Below, in pieces: positions 1 through 13,826 of a DNA stretch of 64,000 nt. A model generated the notes under the pieces. That model made no database searches, was not told the origin of the DNA, and saw only the letters and a program-made list of their open reading frames with translations. The DNA is from Straminergon stramineum (Eukaryota > Streptophyta > Bryopsida > Hypnales > Calliergonaceae). The translations under genes were made by a program, and so were the position numbers. The stretch is taken from the NCBI GenBank assembly GCA_963920665.1, contig OY987264.1, positions 21,060,906 to 21,124,905 of the forward strand, given 5' to 3'. How positions within the stretch are numbered: position 1 is the first letter of the stretch; every line of letters starts with the position of its first letter.

Positions 1-24
1 TAGGAAGACGAGCAAACTTAACTT

Positions 25-424
25 CTGACCTTAATGTCACCATCCATAATAAAAGATCCTAAAATTGCAATTCAAGATATCTACTAGCAAGAGCTTCCAA
101 CATATTCATAGATTGTTTCTACTGATAATAAATTAAGAAACTCAAAACTAAAACTTGTTCCTTTGACAATTCCAACGTAATAAAAAGAGAAAAAACAAAC
201 TCCATGTATATCACCTACCGTCCTAACCCTGCTTCTTGTTCAAGCCAAGAGCGCTCTATGCAACAGCAACATTGAGGTCATGAGTACAAGGAAAGTCCCA
301 GCAATAGAAAACTTAAAATTTGATGGTAAATAAAACCCAAAGCTTACCGTCTGACCTTTCATGTCACTATCCATAATAAGAGATCCTAACTTACAATTCA
401 GGATATCTATTAGCAAGAGATTAA
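25..424. repeat. Pair of diverged ~75-bp direct repeats
   Basis: A block starting CTGACCTTAATGTCAC at 25-97 recurs in altered form at 351-424 (shared words include ATCCATAATAA, AGATCCTAA, ATATCTA and AGCAAGAG). The copies are 326 bp apart and in the same orientation. They lie 3' of the LMBR1-like gene. They could be a duplicated 3' exon or UTR segment, but I could not fit either into the reading frame. Confidence 0.55.
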
Positions 425-651
425 ACAACTTCAAAAATCGTTAAGTTTAATAATACCACCATCAATAGGTAAATCAAACTACAGCGTGATTCTTTGAAAA
501 TTTATATGTAACAATCAGACAAAAAAACTATTTACATCATCTCATTGAATTCAAAATCTAACCAAGTAATGAAATAAAACTCATTCAGAATGACTTTCAC
601 ACAAACATGACTCTAAAGGACAAATAAAACACTCTCCAATGATCCAAGTAC

Positions 652-3600
652 CTTTCCTAAGAATAATAAGGCCTGATGGATCAAATCCTTCACCATCTTC
701 AGCGTCATGGCTTCGAAAGTATCGCCAGCTTCCGAAGTAATCCATTATACGATTTAGAACATTGCTCGCTAATAAACCTGTGTAAATCACCATAAATATT
801 GGATAGAATGTGTTGAATCTCTCATCTCCAATATAGGGGATAACCGTCATTGAACCCATTTTCTGCATCCATAAATCATATATCAGAACCAGCGGACTAC
901 CAAAGGCTCTCGTAAAACTTGCACTAAGCTAAGTCAGTGGATTGTACATCCCACAAGGGTTCCGAAGAGGAATATGACTTACGTCTTCAAAAACAGTTTT
1001 CTGGTCACTCCCATCCGCATTTTTGAGCTTGATTATGCCCAAAAAGTTGTAGCAAAGAGGCGCTGCATATCTGGCTATCATACTGGAAAACAAACCAACG
1101 CACTGTGTTAGTCCAAACAGGCGGTACCCGACTTCACTGCCTCAACGGATTCTTGAAAGATATGACTAGATTTGTCTTGAACACTGATATCCACATAGTA
1201 TGAAGACGTAGAACAAAGAAAATTTGCAGACTGATCGAGATGTGCTGTATGATTTCCAAGTTACCATGACCTCCAGATAAAAGCCACATGAAACAACGTA
1301 ATGACAAGCAATGGATCGAACCACTTACGAGCAAATCATGAGTAAGCTCACAGAGCTAGTTTGCTTTGGCGCTAAATAATAGATCGTCATCATCCCCAAC
1401 CTGATGAGAGAAAAGTAGGTACACACGCACATATACACCAGGGGTACAAAAGCAACCACCTGCACAAAGAAATGCATGCGTTACAAGACAATATTCTTAT
1501 GTACAGAAGTCACGGTATAACAGACGCAGACCGAAGTACTAGTCACTTCAGCTTAGTGCAATTGGCTGAGATCAAGCAAAACTATCCCCAGCCTCCACCA
1601 AAGAACGACTACAGCCAGACGCAGACAAATCCAGTAGCTGAATTAAAGTTTCTGAAATTTGATTTTTTATACAGAATAAAATAAAAGCAAGAATCCAAGT
1701 TGTAAATACTACACGTGTTTCACTCTTATTAATGTACACGATATCTTATCACTTCATCTGCAAGTCATACATATGTAAACCATACCAGAATTTCTATATA
1801 AGGTCAGAGCTGTAATGCCTAACCTGTACAAGAATTTCCGATTCACCCATCCCTCTGAGTATCAACGAAAAGAGAGAAAGATCTGCCTCAAACATAAGGG
1901 TGGCTTCAGCCATCACAATTGCAACAGACATGGTTCCCAGCATTACAGCTGAAGCTTTAACCACAAACTGTCTTAACTGGCAACGCCACACATATTCTGC
2001 AATCACATTCACCATTAAGAGAAATTAGATAACACCTTTTAAGAGGTTTCAGAAAAAACAGCCAAACACCTCAGTAAGTGGCAAAATATATCCACAGGTA
2101 CATGCGGGAGATATACCATCTTGGTTGCATACATGAGTTGGGAAATTTCATATTTAAAACTGTTGCTTTAGGAAACATGGTTGAATGGACATGCAACCAA
2201 CAAATTACTGTAGTTAAAATGTAGACAGGATACTCACCAGCTCTGTCAAGCAAGTTAGCAAAGGGGCCAGTGCGTGGTGGGTGGATTGTGGAAATAAACC
2301 GTCTGAAAACAATGAAAATATCAAATTAGAAGATAAAGAAGAGGATCAAATAATTAGATCCACACTACACATATCGAGTTAAAATAATCAATACCTCAAA
2401 AAAGAAATGAAATGCACGGCGCTGAACAAAATAGTATCCCGGATGATGGTCTGCAGTCACTGCAATAAAAAGTTGCAAACTTACCCATCAGTATCACTTC
2501 CACGCTGAATATTCTTCACTGTCTCTTCCAATTCTAGTGCCTCCCAGACATATAAGCCATAGTCACTGCCCATTCAGAAACAACTGTCAGTTGTAGGCCA
2601 TTATTACCGCCAATAATATGAACACAAGCAATGTAGGCTGTCCGATAGGTAGCCCTACATAAGTCTAGGGTGCGCTTTACGCAACCCTGTAACGCTGACC
2701 AGAACCATCAATCGGAATTCCTTTGTGACGTCATCATGAATTCCGGTGAAACGCTCAGAGAAACCATTGTGTCGATAGGTCATCGGCACTCGGTTCAGCA
2801 ACGATCGAATAAAATATGCAGCAAAGACATTTAAGAACCAATTTGTAGAAGGAGAATTAAAAACCTGCCTAATTCCTACAACAACTTTGAATAGACCCGA
2901 AAGTAGGGTTGCAACAACCAGATAACTCGTATCTACACTACTTAAAATTGTTGAAAGGTTATAGCAGAGATATCATTAACAACCTTTTGTAGCGATTATA
3001 AGAACTTTGTGCTTTGCGTAGACGCCTTCTGAGCGCAGCCATTGATTTCTCATCCTGATCGTAGTCCATGTCGCTTTCTCCCATTCTTCCACCTGATGGC
3101 TTAAACACCGGATCTTCCCTAACCTGACATCACAGCACCCCTTGGTTCTCAGAAACATGCACAAACGAAAGAGTAAGTGTCTTTCTGAACACATTGCGTA
3201 GAATTGGCTTGCACACAATCCCTCTCGAATGTAAAAGCACAAACTACTAAAGCACTTTTCATTATCCACAAGATCAAGCAGTACTCAAGAAAGGAGGTCT
3301 TAATCAGATGCAATAAAGAGCAAAGGGGAAGGACCTACCATTTCTGCCAGCGTATCATCGATCACATCCATATAGCGCCGCAGACGATCACGTCTTGACA
3401 TCTGGTTTGAAGTTGCTTGTGCAATCTGCCCCAAGAGTGCAAAAACAATAAGTTACGTCCTTTATCTAGTTGAATAATATCAGTGTCGGCAGCGTTTCCT
3501 TTGCTGGCGAAATTTCGCCAGATCTGACAAAGAGAAGCCTATATACTGACGTCCCTCCAAGATTATTTCAATAACATGCGGCCAACAATTGGATTACTGC

Positions 3601-5885
3601 TCTTCAGAAAACCGCTGTCACAGACATGGAGTCTGCAGCCTAATGTTACCAGAATGACAAAATAAAACTTCAAATTCATGTGAAACTGTTATTTTCACTG
3701 AGTGAACATCTTTGCTAGTCCCCAGCTTCCTAGACAACATCAAAATACTTAGATAGCACTAAGACAATAGGATGGTTACATACAAAAGTAATCGCTATAT
3801 CAAAATTCAGATGAAGAAATATATATCTAGCGAGAACGTCTTTGGAACCATAACATTCAACTATTAATAAGTAACATCTTTGGGATTTTACCACGATGGC
3901 AGTAGACAACTCTTGGTGAGCATCGTCCAGCTTGACAGCGCATCGTGAAATTTTGTGAGTCAGATACTTCTGGCGGTAGTCCATATCTGCATTACGCCAC
4001 ATGCTTCGAGGAATCTCCACCAAGCCAAAGCCTAGAAGAAATGCACCCGTAACAAGCCCAAAAGTGTTGGAGCAGGCAATCGCCAATGCTAGAAGCCCAT
4101 TCCTGAGAAAGAGGCATACGCCGGAAAACAATCAATTTATGAAAATAGGAAAGACCAGAACACCGCTGAGTAATCTGCTTTAGTGAGAAAGCGTGAATGA
4201 AGGACAAAAGAAGTGTTCGAAAGAAGGAACAGAATAGGAGACGGGTGAAATTAATAGCACATCTCTGTCCCGCAGATTTACATAGACAGGCACTACTAGT
4301 CATCTCCGGCGACATGTGGAGAGGATAATGAAATCAATGCGAAGACAGATGATAACTCCATTCAAACAGCCCCTAAAAATCAGCGCACAAGTTTCTTGCG
4401 CAGCAGGAGGAAATGATTCATACCAGTGTAGCTTGTTCATGAAGATCATGATCAGAACCCCAATACCACCAACAAATCCCACAGCCGAATAGAAAACAAG
4501 ATTTTGATGAGCGCTTGTCTTGAGCCTCTTTGACACAGTGAAATCTCCAGCATCCTCGTAGCCTTGCAGCAAGGGAACGATACCCCTGCCTCACACAAAA
4601 AGCCTGAACTTCAATAGTCCGTACGAATCATCCGAGCACAATCTGAAACTCCAAATCTGAACCTCCAGGCAGAAACAGCTGCATACTAGAAAAAACACAG
4701 CATGCACGTCGGGCAATAGAATGCTTACCAAGTGAGAAAGAAGGTGCTCCAATATGACCAGCTCCATAATGTAGCAATGCTGGATTTGCTACCTTGCAAA
4801 GACACTGTCTGCCTCCCAAAATCACAAGAAGGGCCCGTTCAATTGAAAAGCAGAATTTGACTATTGAAGCATTCGTGTGAAGTGGACTTCTGGGAATGAC
4901 ACAAACTTCCTAGCAGAAATATACACTTGCATTGAATATATCTTCCACTTGATGATTATCGACATGGAAGACCAATTCTAAAAAAATCAACGAATGCTAG
5001 TTCTCCAAACCCCCAATTCTAGCAGGAGATGGCCGCGCATGTGCCCAGTTGCCGCTAGTTCTTAAAACGCATCCAAACAGAGAGCAACTCGCGATAAAGT
5101 ACTTAAATTGGGGGCGATGACTTCTCAAACCAGACGCCTAAGTATTGGGGTCTACTCTGAGGTGAATAACCAACGTATAAGATGACAGGGAATCTGTTGG
5201 GGCTTTAGCGAAGCCTAATTTAAAACTCTGTGACAGGATTCTTGCCCAGTACTCCTCATGGAGGACTGCCAGAGGAGAACTCTTCTACGTGGAGCAGATG
5301 CAGTAACGAATTCCACATTGTCCAGGTTTCCAAATTAGTAGAAACAGAAGCGTATAAATTTGCATCCGAAGCAATCACTACAGTAAAATTTGTAAATCCC
5401 CACGTTCGCCTCAAAGATGGAATCATACGAAATTGATAATAAAGTCGCATCCCGCAAAAAGCTCCTTAACAGAACTCCAGTTAGAGAAATAGATCTCGAC
5501 GAGAAAATAATGCGCCGGAAACACTTCGTAACTTGAAATCAGCAGAATCCTGGGGCTAGATAGAGGTTCAGGGAGGATTTGTCCCATAATAGAAACTGAG
5601 CCAAAGTGTCAAATCTACAAGATTAAGCAACGTCTTCTTGATCAATTATAAGTCAATACAGAGGAATACCTAGTAGAGAAGAAAAGCTAGAAGAAGGTGG
5701 TGGATGGCACTACTTACAGTCCAGATGTCCGCCGGCACAAGAACGATGATGGAGATGGTGCAGAACCAAGTATACCCAACAATCAATCGAACATGCAAGG
5801 GCACAGTGCGGGCAGCGAAGTACTGTAACACACCCGTGACCATGCCCAGGGCAATCGGCCCAGCCAACGCATAGAACAGCCACAT
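652..5885 (-). CDS. LMBR1 domain-containing protein (LMBD2-like), 12 exons, 3' end not resolved
   Basis: This is a multi-pass membrane protein of the LMBR1/LMBD2 family, which is conserved in plants and animals and whose biochemical role is poorly known. The start is the ATG at 5885 (MWLFYALAGPIALGMV), followed by the family's GYTWFC and VPADIWT motifs. Exons read on the minus strand are 5885-5718, 4808-4729, 4585-4424, 4102-3892, 3425-3339, 3123-2984, 2565-2485, 2302-2238, 1996-1824, 1459-1329, 1082-983 and 862-652. Every junction is GT-AG and all phases agree, giving 536 codons. Landmarks are SWSYWSTFFLTW in exon 2, LQGYEDAGDFTV in exon 3 and GFDPSGLIIL in exon 12. Plant members run to about 510 residues, so only a short C-terminal tail is missing. 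Exon 12 ends at a good donor, and the last exon was not found in 1-650. It may lie beyond the left edge. Confidence 0.93.
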
Positions 5886-6737
5886 CTTGCTCTACCAAAT
5901 TCCCCCTGTACTCCTACCGCTGTACCGCAATCCTTCTTTGGTCTAACTAACAATCCCGAAAAATCACAACCAGAAACCCCTGCCACCGAGGAGCTACTCC
6001 AAAACACCAATTCCGACGCATCCATCACTCACACAACCCCTCCTCTACCGCCATCCAGAACTCCTGGATCCCACCAATTGTCCTCCTTGCCCGAAATCCA
6101 CAAAATCCTCTCCAATCGAAACCTTCAGATCTCGACTTCGACTCCCCCGATGCGTTCGTTCCGCCGAAGCCACAATAATTGCAAAAGCAAATCTGCCTCA
6201 CAATTTTTTTTGGAAAGTAAGCTCCAAGAGTAACGAAAACACGCCGCGAAAATTCCTGATCAGAAACACCACAACCTTCCTGCTCCGGATCTCAAAATTT
6301 GCTAACAACAAATGTCAAAGAAATTCTGCTCCCCGGAAGGACGCGTGAACGTTTTCTACGCCCCTGCGTTTAGGGTTCCGTGGCTATGGTGATGATCGTG
6401 CTCGTGATGTCGCGTGGAGCTTCGGTCTCTAATAAAAAGTCATGTCTTCTATTTTCATAGATCTTTAATTGAAAATGTCGTAATGTGGTAGATATTGGGT
6501 CTCGAGGCGCATTGTTGGGAGTGGCGGGGAAAAGGAAGAAGAAAAGGGGCCCAAGGTTCTTGTTATTGGAATCAGAAGGAAACGTAGATTGAAAATGGAA
6601 AGTATTTGGTGGTTCCAAGTTGAAGGGAGAAATGTACATACTGGGAAGAATAACTTTGTAAACTACTCCAATGACAGTTCTGCAGCTGTTCTTGAATTGC
6701 TGTAGCTTTCACTTGTCAATTCAACTTATATCTTTGT
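5886..6737. other. Upstream region of the LMBR1-like gene
   Basis: This stretch holds the presumed 5' UTR and promoter of the minus-strand LMBR1-like gene. It is more GC-rich up to about 6400, and a TTTAGGG telo-box-like word lies at about 6369. Open frames here look like chance frames; no other gene was recognised. Confidence 0.4.
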
Positions 6738-6950
6738 TTAACAATGTCGTGGGCGTTGTTTTTGTCCACTGGATCTTCCTATGTAGGACAAAAGTGCAAT
6801 TGTTCATCTTTGGAATTTTGTGCAAAAAGGAGAGATCTTGTACAATAGTTTAACCTCCAATGAGTATTTTTGGTTTTTTAAAGTAGATGATGTTACACAA
6901 GTCCAAAAGGGATGATTTTCTTGGTTACCCATCCATCCTTTACGGGTTAA
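6738..6950. mobile_element. Small TTAA-bounded element, family B (copy 1, eroded left end)
   Basis: TTAA flanks a ~213-bp unit related to the better copies at 7264, 11710, 52497 and 62460. Shared blocks include TAGGACAAAA(G/T)TGCAA, GGAATTTTGTG and GTAGATGATGT(T/C)ACA. The right end reads CCTTTACGGGTTAA. The left inverted repeat is degraded. The element has no coding capacity. Confidence 0.65.
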
Positions 6951-7263
6951 TTAAAATAATTTTCCTCAATTTCATCAAATAATGGTCATGGATGATTTTT
7001 TCTACAAAAGATCCAATTGTTACTTTGGATGAATGAGAAATTATTTGGGCAAACTAAAGACAATTACCTTCAAGTACTCTATTCCCCATCCCAACTATGG
7101 ATTTAAAGTACTTAGAGTTTCAATCCCTAATGGTCCCTTGAATCCCAAAAGTGGACATACCTTGGTCAAACTTGATTGTAACTTTCAAAGTGTCTATTTT
7201 GGTTCTGATTTAAAATTAGAGAATTAAGCCAAATAAGTTATCTTTCTATTCTACACTAAGACT

Positions 7264-7489
7264 TTAACCCTTGAACACGGGGCTGGTGATTGTGGAAGCC
7301 ATTTTGGTACCATGTGACATCATCCACTTTAGAAAAACTAGAAATATTCATTGGGAGTAAAACTATTGTAGAAGATCTTCCCTTTCCACCCCTAATTCTA
7401 AGGATGAATAGTTGCAATTCTATCCTACACAAGAGAATTCCTTGTCATTCATCGGACAATAATCGTCCGCCATGTCGTTCAAGGGTTAA
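7264..7489. mobile_element. Small TTAA-bounded element, family B (copy 2)
   Basis: The ends are TTAACCCTTGAACACGG and CGTTCAAGGGTTAA, inverted repeats bounded by TTAA. The ~226-bp unit is in the opposite orientation to the copy at 11710. TTAA target sites and CCC(T)-type termini are hallmarks of piggyBac-type non-autonomous elements; assignment to that superfamily is inference. Confidence 0.8.
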
Positions 7490-7581
7490 AAAAATCCAAA
7501 CTTTCAATGAGTAATTGCAATTGAAAGCCCAATGTGTTCAAAACCAAATAATCTAATATTGCATGTATTTCATTTGTACTA

Positions 7582-8060
7582 GGTGTGCTTTGTGCAATTG
7601 CCAAAGTATAATAATATTAAAATAAGAGTAATTTTTAAAAATTTTAATTCATAAAAAATTTAGAAATTCAATAATTTTCACACCATAGATCCAAATACCA
7701 TAAAACAAAGACCGTGCACCCCTCCTTGCAGAGAGCTTTCCATCAATATCCAAAACATAGTTGGAAGACATATAGTTCTAGAGATCTCACTATAACAAAC
7801 AAACAAAATAAAACAAAAAAACTCCTTTAAAGTGTAGACTAGTGTGCCTATGCCATAGCCAAAATCAAAATCAAAGTAAAAGTAATTTTCTATTTTTATA
7901 ACTCATAAAAACTTTGAAATTCATTAACTTTCTCACTATAGGTCCAAATGCCATGAAATAAAGCCCGTGCACCCTTCCTCGCTAAGGGCTTTCCAATTGT
8001 ATTAAGCACATGACAATGGAACGTACAATGTATGAGATCTCAACGTCACAAACAAATAGG
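7582..8060. repeat. Imperfect tandem duplication, period ~253 bp
   Basis: Two diverged units lie head to tail. For example, CCGTGCACCCCTCC at 7712 recurs as CCGTGCACCCTTCC at 7965, and GATCCAAATACCAT recurs as GGTCCAAATGCCAT. Both are AT-rich with no coding potential. Confidence 0.7.
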
Positions 8061-9737
8061 CTAACTTAAGGTATGGAAAGTATAGATTTACTTCTATAAA
8101 TGCAATTTTTAAGTTTAAACTACAATTTTTTTTTCATTCTAACCTTCATTTAAAAAAATCAAAACCTAATTATTCTAATAAAGATTTTAATTGACACAAT
8201 TTTGCATATACATAAACTTTACAAAATCACTACAATTTGATTTTTCTACCAAAGTTTCTTAAAAGTCAACATACCTATAGATAACCCACATATTCATACT
8301 TGAAAATTATCACTCAATTTTATGAAGGCTAAATTTAACTTGATAGTAGTAATTTGGATGAAGGTCATCAACAAGGGTGTTTTGGTTGTAAAAATTGCCA
8401 AAAAAAGTACTTGAAAAGTTTTTAAACTATACTTCATGGCTACTTTGACCTTATTGTTAAATGGGTTTTAGTCAAATACACTAGATCTTGAGGAAAAAAT
8501 CACATAGCAAATTAATTAAAAAAATTTGTAGAGTAGATTTTGAGAAGTTCTAAATTGATTGTGTTATGATTAGTTTGTGCTCCCAAATATTTTTTCCCTA
8601 AACACTACTGTAGTTTGTTCTTTTTAGTTTAGAATAGAAATTTGGTTTAGAAGCTAACGACCAAATTTGGTTAGTGAGCTTGCATATTTTAATAATACAA
8701 TTGAAGTCCATTCCTTTTCCTTTTGACACCTTATGAGGGGACCTTAATATGCATGTGACCACTCATTTTCAATGCTCCCTATGAGTTGTTTCAAACACTC
8801 TACTTCTAGAACTTTGGACCCCTATTATAGTCTTATATTTGCTAGAATCAGAGAATTCATTGCAAATATCTTCCTTTTCTACACATCTCTTGTTCTCTTG
8901 TATTCACTATTCACTACTTAACCTTCAAATTACCCACAACCCACCTTAGTTACTAGAATAAATCCAGCATGCCCCAAATGATTTTATGTTAATTCTATGT
9001 TATTTTCAATTTTTTTCCTATTTTGAAAATTTATACTCCATTTCAGACGATGTCTGCTATTTTCTTCCAGTGCTATCAAAATCAGTGTGTGCACAGCTGC
9101 TGAGCTGCCAATTGCATGTTCGCATTGTTGAGTCTCACCTTGACATTTCCCTTTCTTGCTTCTTGTACTTGAGTAAACGCTAGTACTGATTTTGAATTTT
9201 GTTAATCTTTCGGGAGAAAAAGGACGATTATTCCACTGCAAAAATTACCGAAGCAAACACCGAAGTGAACATCAAAGTCAAAATACTCTGAAACTGAGCT
9301 CTTAGATGGCGTAGAATTTCAATATAATCTAATCTAGATCAGTCCATTTGCTAGTACCAATTTTGAAACTCCCGTCATTTTTTTTACACATTTTCTTAGA
9401 ACAATGGTTCTATTATATTGGTTGTACGAATTTGACAGGTTCATGAAGAAGTGGGGAAGAAGTATGAATGGTTTTGAGTAATATTTTTTGTGCTGCCTTT
9501 TTCTTAATTTGACTCTTCTCTTCAATTCAAGAGTAGAGTCAAATTACTTCTCAAGGGGGTTGAAGAGGTTAGTCTGATTGATCGCTGTTTACTTCCACCC
9601 AAATTCAAGCTGTGAGTTTCCGATGCTGTTTGAGTACGTATATTTTCCATCTCGACGTTCTGGTAAGTGAGTGCATATGGTATTGTCACTGTGAGGATCA
9701 CTTACTGTACAGTACAGTATGAATCCATTACGGGAGG
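8061..9737. other. AT-rich intergenic DNA
   Basis: No coding frame, RNA gene or terminal-repeat structure was recognised on either strand. A telomere-type GGTTTAGGGTTTAGGGTTT tract lies at its right border (about 9737-9755). Confidence 0.5.
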
Positions 9738-9793
9738 TTTAGGGTTTAGGGTTTTTTTGAACCGCATGAATCGGATTGTAATCAGTGGATTGT

Positions 9794-10703
9794 ATGCAGG
9801 CACTTGAGTTTCGCAAGACTGGAAAGCTTCCAGACGCCTTTGCGGTTGCTGCTATGATAGAGCAAGAAGAGCCTAAAACACCCACTGAATCACAAAGCAA
9901 TGGTGTGCACAACCAGATCGAATCTGTTGCACCAACCCTACATCACTTATTTGGGTCAGAAATGCTCAAGTTCACGCTGACTGTGTATGTACAAAGCTTT
10001 TTATTAATTGAGAAGACTTAATCGGAGGACAGTGTTTGATACCCATGAATTCAGCATCGCACTTCATTGTTCATCGTAAATAATGTTCATTGTAAATAAA
10101 ACATGCTTGGATAGCTATAGTCTATGCAGGTGCTCAAGAAAATGGTGCTCTAGAGGCAGAAGTTCACTCCTGAAGATGAAGGAACAGAGCAAAGACGAGT
10201 TGCACGTAAGCGGAAGCCTAAGATTCTTCATGCGGTACACTTGTTCTGGTTCCTTTAACATTTTCAGATGTCTCAAAGTGACGAACACTTCCATTGCCAA
10301 GTACAAAATTATTCCACTTGTTTCGCACTCGCCGTTTGTGAAGAGGAAACAGGGGAAGTCAGCCCAAAACCTGCAGGGCACAAGTTTAATTGCTTTTGAT
10401 TATTTCCCTTCAAGCCTGCTCTCGCATGTCAAGATCTCCACGTTCCTGACATCAATAGATTATTGTTTTCAATATGGTTCAAGATAATATGTGTCTGACA
10501 TGTTCAGCTCCACAAGCTTGGTTGGTCTTGAGGTAAAACAATTTCTTTGAAATCATATTTAGTTAGTCCTGAGTAAGATGTCGTTGAACGCAGGAAGAAG
10601 AGAGAGTAAGCTTACAATGGAAGCTAGAGTGCAGGTTGCAAAGGTTACGGATAATGAGATAACTTGGGTTACTGTTGGCTGCTCTTGCAAGGTCTGCCTT
10701 TTC
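9794..10703 (+). other. Possible remnant or exons of an unrecognised plus-strand gene
   Basis: Three stretches look exon-like. The first is 9794-9905, opening MQALEFRKTGKLPDAF after a telo-box-like tract. The second is about 10131-10206, preceded by CTATGCAG and followed by GTAAGC. The third is about 10592-10690, containing EARVQVAKVTDNEITW and followed by GTCTGCC. Joining the first two gives a stop soon after, so this may be a pseudogene, a wrong model or chance. I do not recognise the product. Confidence 0.25.
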
Positions 10704-11709
10704 TTCTGGACACAAGAATGTTAGTACAAGGAACGGTGACAATTTTTAGCCATTCTGAGAAAATGCAGACATTTTCTTAGCAGTGCTCCCAACTTTTGAT
10801 TTGAAATCTACGGATTCAGTCAGGCACGTGTGAAACATTTCTGAATTAAATAATGTGATTATTTTGCAGATCCTCTCATTGTTTGGGGAAAACCACTAGC
10901 TAGATAGCTGGTAATTTGTAAAAATAACCGTTTGGAGTGTGAAAATTGAGGATCCAAAATTGGACAAAAATATTGGTAGGACTAGCAACCAACTAGTTTA
11001 CAAAAACAAAAGGTGGATATTAAGTTGGAGTTTTCATAAAATTATTAGACTTTAGTCACTTACCATTTCAAATCCAATTGAAGGTTCATATGTATTGAAG
11101 GGGATAGAGGTGGGTATGTTCTTAGACAAGGTAGGTATCCTTCTAGGATTGGTTGTTGAGGGACTTGGAATGCTCGAATAGGACAAGGCAAGTATTGCTT
11201 TAGGATTGGTTGTGGTGGTCAACCTTTGCTCCATCATCCATGTTTTCTAGTTGTAATGAAATTTTGAGTTTAATTTCAAAATCAATAGGTCTTTGAAAGA
11301 GAAGGATTGTAACCTTTGCAAATATGAAGTTGAAGGGAAGTGATTGGTGAGAATTTGATCCTAGAGGAACCAAACCAGAAGATTTTGATAAAAAGAAAAT
11401 GCAACCCGCGCTCTTCAAAAAAAAACCCAGCTCCTTCTACAAAGAGAGGAAGCAAACTACTGGGGCAGCTCCGTAAACTTCCCAAACGCTTTATCCTCTT
11501 TCCTACGAGAGAGTCTCTATTGCGCGCAGAGACCAAGGACCGGTTGCACTTGAGATTCGTCTCCACTGTGAACCAGCAATTGCAGCTTCCCGGGAGACAC
11601 AACTGCTGACATAAGCCACGACTGCGAAACTGAATATCCCAAGGAAATATGCTGTGCAACCTAAGTTATTTCAACAGGCACTCCATCTACTGTACATTAT
11701 ATAGAATGA

Positions 11710-11938
11710 TTAACCCCTAAACGACGCTGAGGACGTTTTTTGTCCGATGAACGTCATGGAATTCTCCTCTGTAGGACAGAATTGCAACTATTCATCCTCG
11801 GAATTAGGGGTGGAAAGGGGAGATCTTCAACAGTAGTTTGACTCCCAATGAGTATTTTTTATTTTTTAAAGTTGATGATGTCACATGGTTCCAAAATGCT
11901 TGATTTCCATGGTCTCCAGTCCCGCGTTCAAGGGTTAA
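11710..11938. mobile_element. Small TTAA-bounded element, family B (copy 3)
   Basis: The unit runs from TTAACCCCTAAACGACG to CGTTCAAGGGTTAA, 229 bp, with TTAA at both ends. It is one of the best-preserved family members and is non-coding. Confidence 0.8.
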
Positions 11939-12894
11939 TTTCTCAGTGGGTTTCCTTATTGCCACATTGATTTGTCCTATTAGTGCTTGTTATGAAATGA
12001 GCTTACATGTGGTTATGACTTTTTTCAAGGAAGAAGTCTTTTTATTAATGATATTTGTGATTCTTCAACAGAAATAGCACTAGTATTCAAGCAATTGTTA
12101 AAAATATTCCTCCCTCATTAAAAGTTATAATTGTATGTAAGTTCATTTTGTAATATAGACTAGAATAATAGGGCAAATAAGTGGCATGGAGTGGAGAAGA
12201 GGGAAAATGACCTATATGACCAACAAGATCACTTATTTTGAGTGAATTTACCTAGGATAAAGTCATTGGGTACAATAATAAGTGAATGTGTTCAACACTA
12301 TGTTATTTTTTATTTTTTTACTTTTCCAATTGCATAGGTGAAATTTCCTTCTATTGTTTTTGGCACTATTTTGTGGAATATGCATTGTAAACTTTTGAAG
12401 ATTGATTGCACATTGAGTCTACATGCGTTGGTTGTCCTTCATCATATCTTATTGTTTTGATCTGAAACCTTGGTTAAACCATCACTTTTTGAGTACTACT
12501 AAAGGTCCTACTCAAACCTCCTCTCATTGTAACTTTTTGTGAATGCAAAACCTTTTGCCATCCCATTCCATCCCAAGTCAACAAATGGATGTTACATGAC
12601 TCCAACAAACACAAGTTTGCTACAAGAGACTTTATCCTTAAAGCACCAATTCACTTTTTGAGTATTAAAGCCGTCCTTAAACTTCCTCACATGTAACTTT
12701 CATCAATGTAAACCTCTTTCCCTTCCATTTGGACTTTGGAGGCCACAAAATATAAGAAACCTCTGTAAGATCACGTGAAGCTTGCATAACATTCAATAGC
12801 CTTCATGCTCATTATTTTTCCTTCATGCACTTGCTCATCACATTGAGCCTCTACATGTTCACTTTAGGTAGTCATGTGACCCATTTCCAATTGC
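11939..12894. other. Intergenic DNA with a diverged direct repeat
   Basis: No gene was recognised. The block near 12483 (ACTTTTTGAGTACTACTAAAG) recurs in altered form near 12650 (CACTTTTTGAGTATTAAAG), together with the following CTC-rich text. This suggests an old local duplication. Confidence 0.45.
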
Positions 12895-13826
12895 TTAACC
12901 CCTAAAGGACCATTGTCCCCTTGGGGGACAAAATGGATTTCGGGTAGGTTCCTATGACCTCAATTTTTAGTCAAACTTTTTGAAACTTTCTCATAAGATA
13001 AAAAAACTGATTAGCTTCGTGGGAATATAATTTTTATTTCAATCGGTGCCCGGGAGCAAAAGTTATGCCATCTTAAACATAATTTTCATGTCACCGGGCA
13101 GAAAAATAAATCCACAAAAAATTGAAATTTTCTTTTTTACTTTTTTTTTCTTATAGATTATATTTTTGCCTACATGTGAAGCTTTGATTCATTCCATTTG
13201 GATAAGTAATGTGAAAGTTATGAACAATATTGTTTTTCGGGCAATATGAGCATCTTCTTGAAAAAATAACTTATGGGATTCATTTCTGAATGCAATTTTC
13301 ACAATTTAAAAAAAAAAATTGTTTGACAAAGTTGAGTTTGTTTGCTAGAACAATCCCACCGTTGGGATTATTGAGTTTCCATCCCATCTCAAAGCTATTA
13401 ATGATTTAGTTTTTCATGTAATCTTAGACCTACTTCTACTTAACAATTTTTTAGAGAATGAAAATCAAGAGTTTTTCTCTTGAAGTTTTTTTCCTAGAAT
13501 ATCAACTCAATTCTTCAACACAATAAAATTTTAAATTCACAGTCCATAGTGCAAAAAATTTCAATAAAAGGTGGTCAAAGTCATCTGAAATTGCAGGCCA
13601 GTGTTCAAAACATTTTCTTTTTCCAACTTTGAATGCTAATATCTCTCAATCTGTGCGGTCAAAATTCATGAAGTTTTTACCACATGTTTTGAGACAAGTA
13701 AAGTACAAGATCCAACGGTTAGATTTTCTTAAAGTATTTTTTTTGGGTTTTATGGGTGAACGCAGCAGAAATGGCAGTTTTGAGTGTTTTTTGACAAAAC
13801 AATGGCCTTGGTCCTTTAGGGGTTAA
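12895..13826. mobile_element. ~930-bp TTAA-bounded element, family A (copy 1)
   Basis: The ends are TTAACCCCTAAAGGACCA and its exact complement TGGTCCTTTAGGGGTTAA at 13809-13826. The inverted repeat extends outward as AATTGC/GCAATT. The length is 932 bp and there is no intact ORF. The core block GAGCAAAAGTTATGCCA is shared with the copies at 23603 and 50360. Confidence 0.85.

Noticed and set aside
3204..5450. Plus-strand and other minus-strand frames across the LMBR1-like gene
   Set aside because: They lie in introns or antisense to exons fixed by GT-AG junctions and family motifs.
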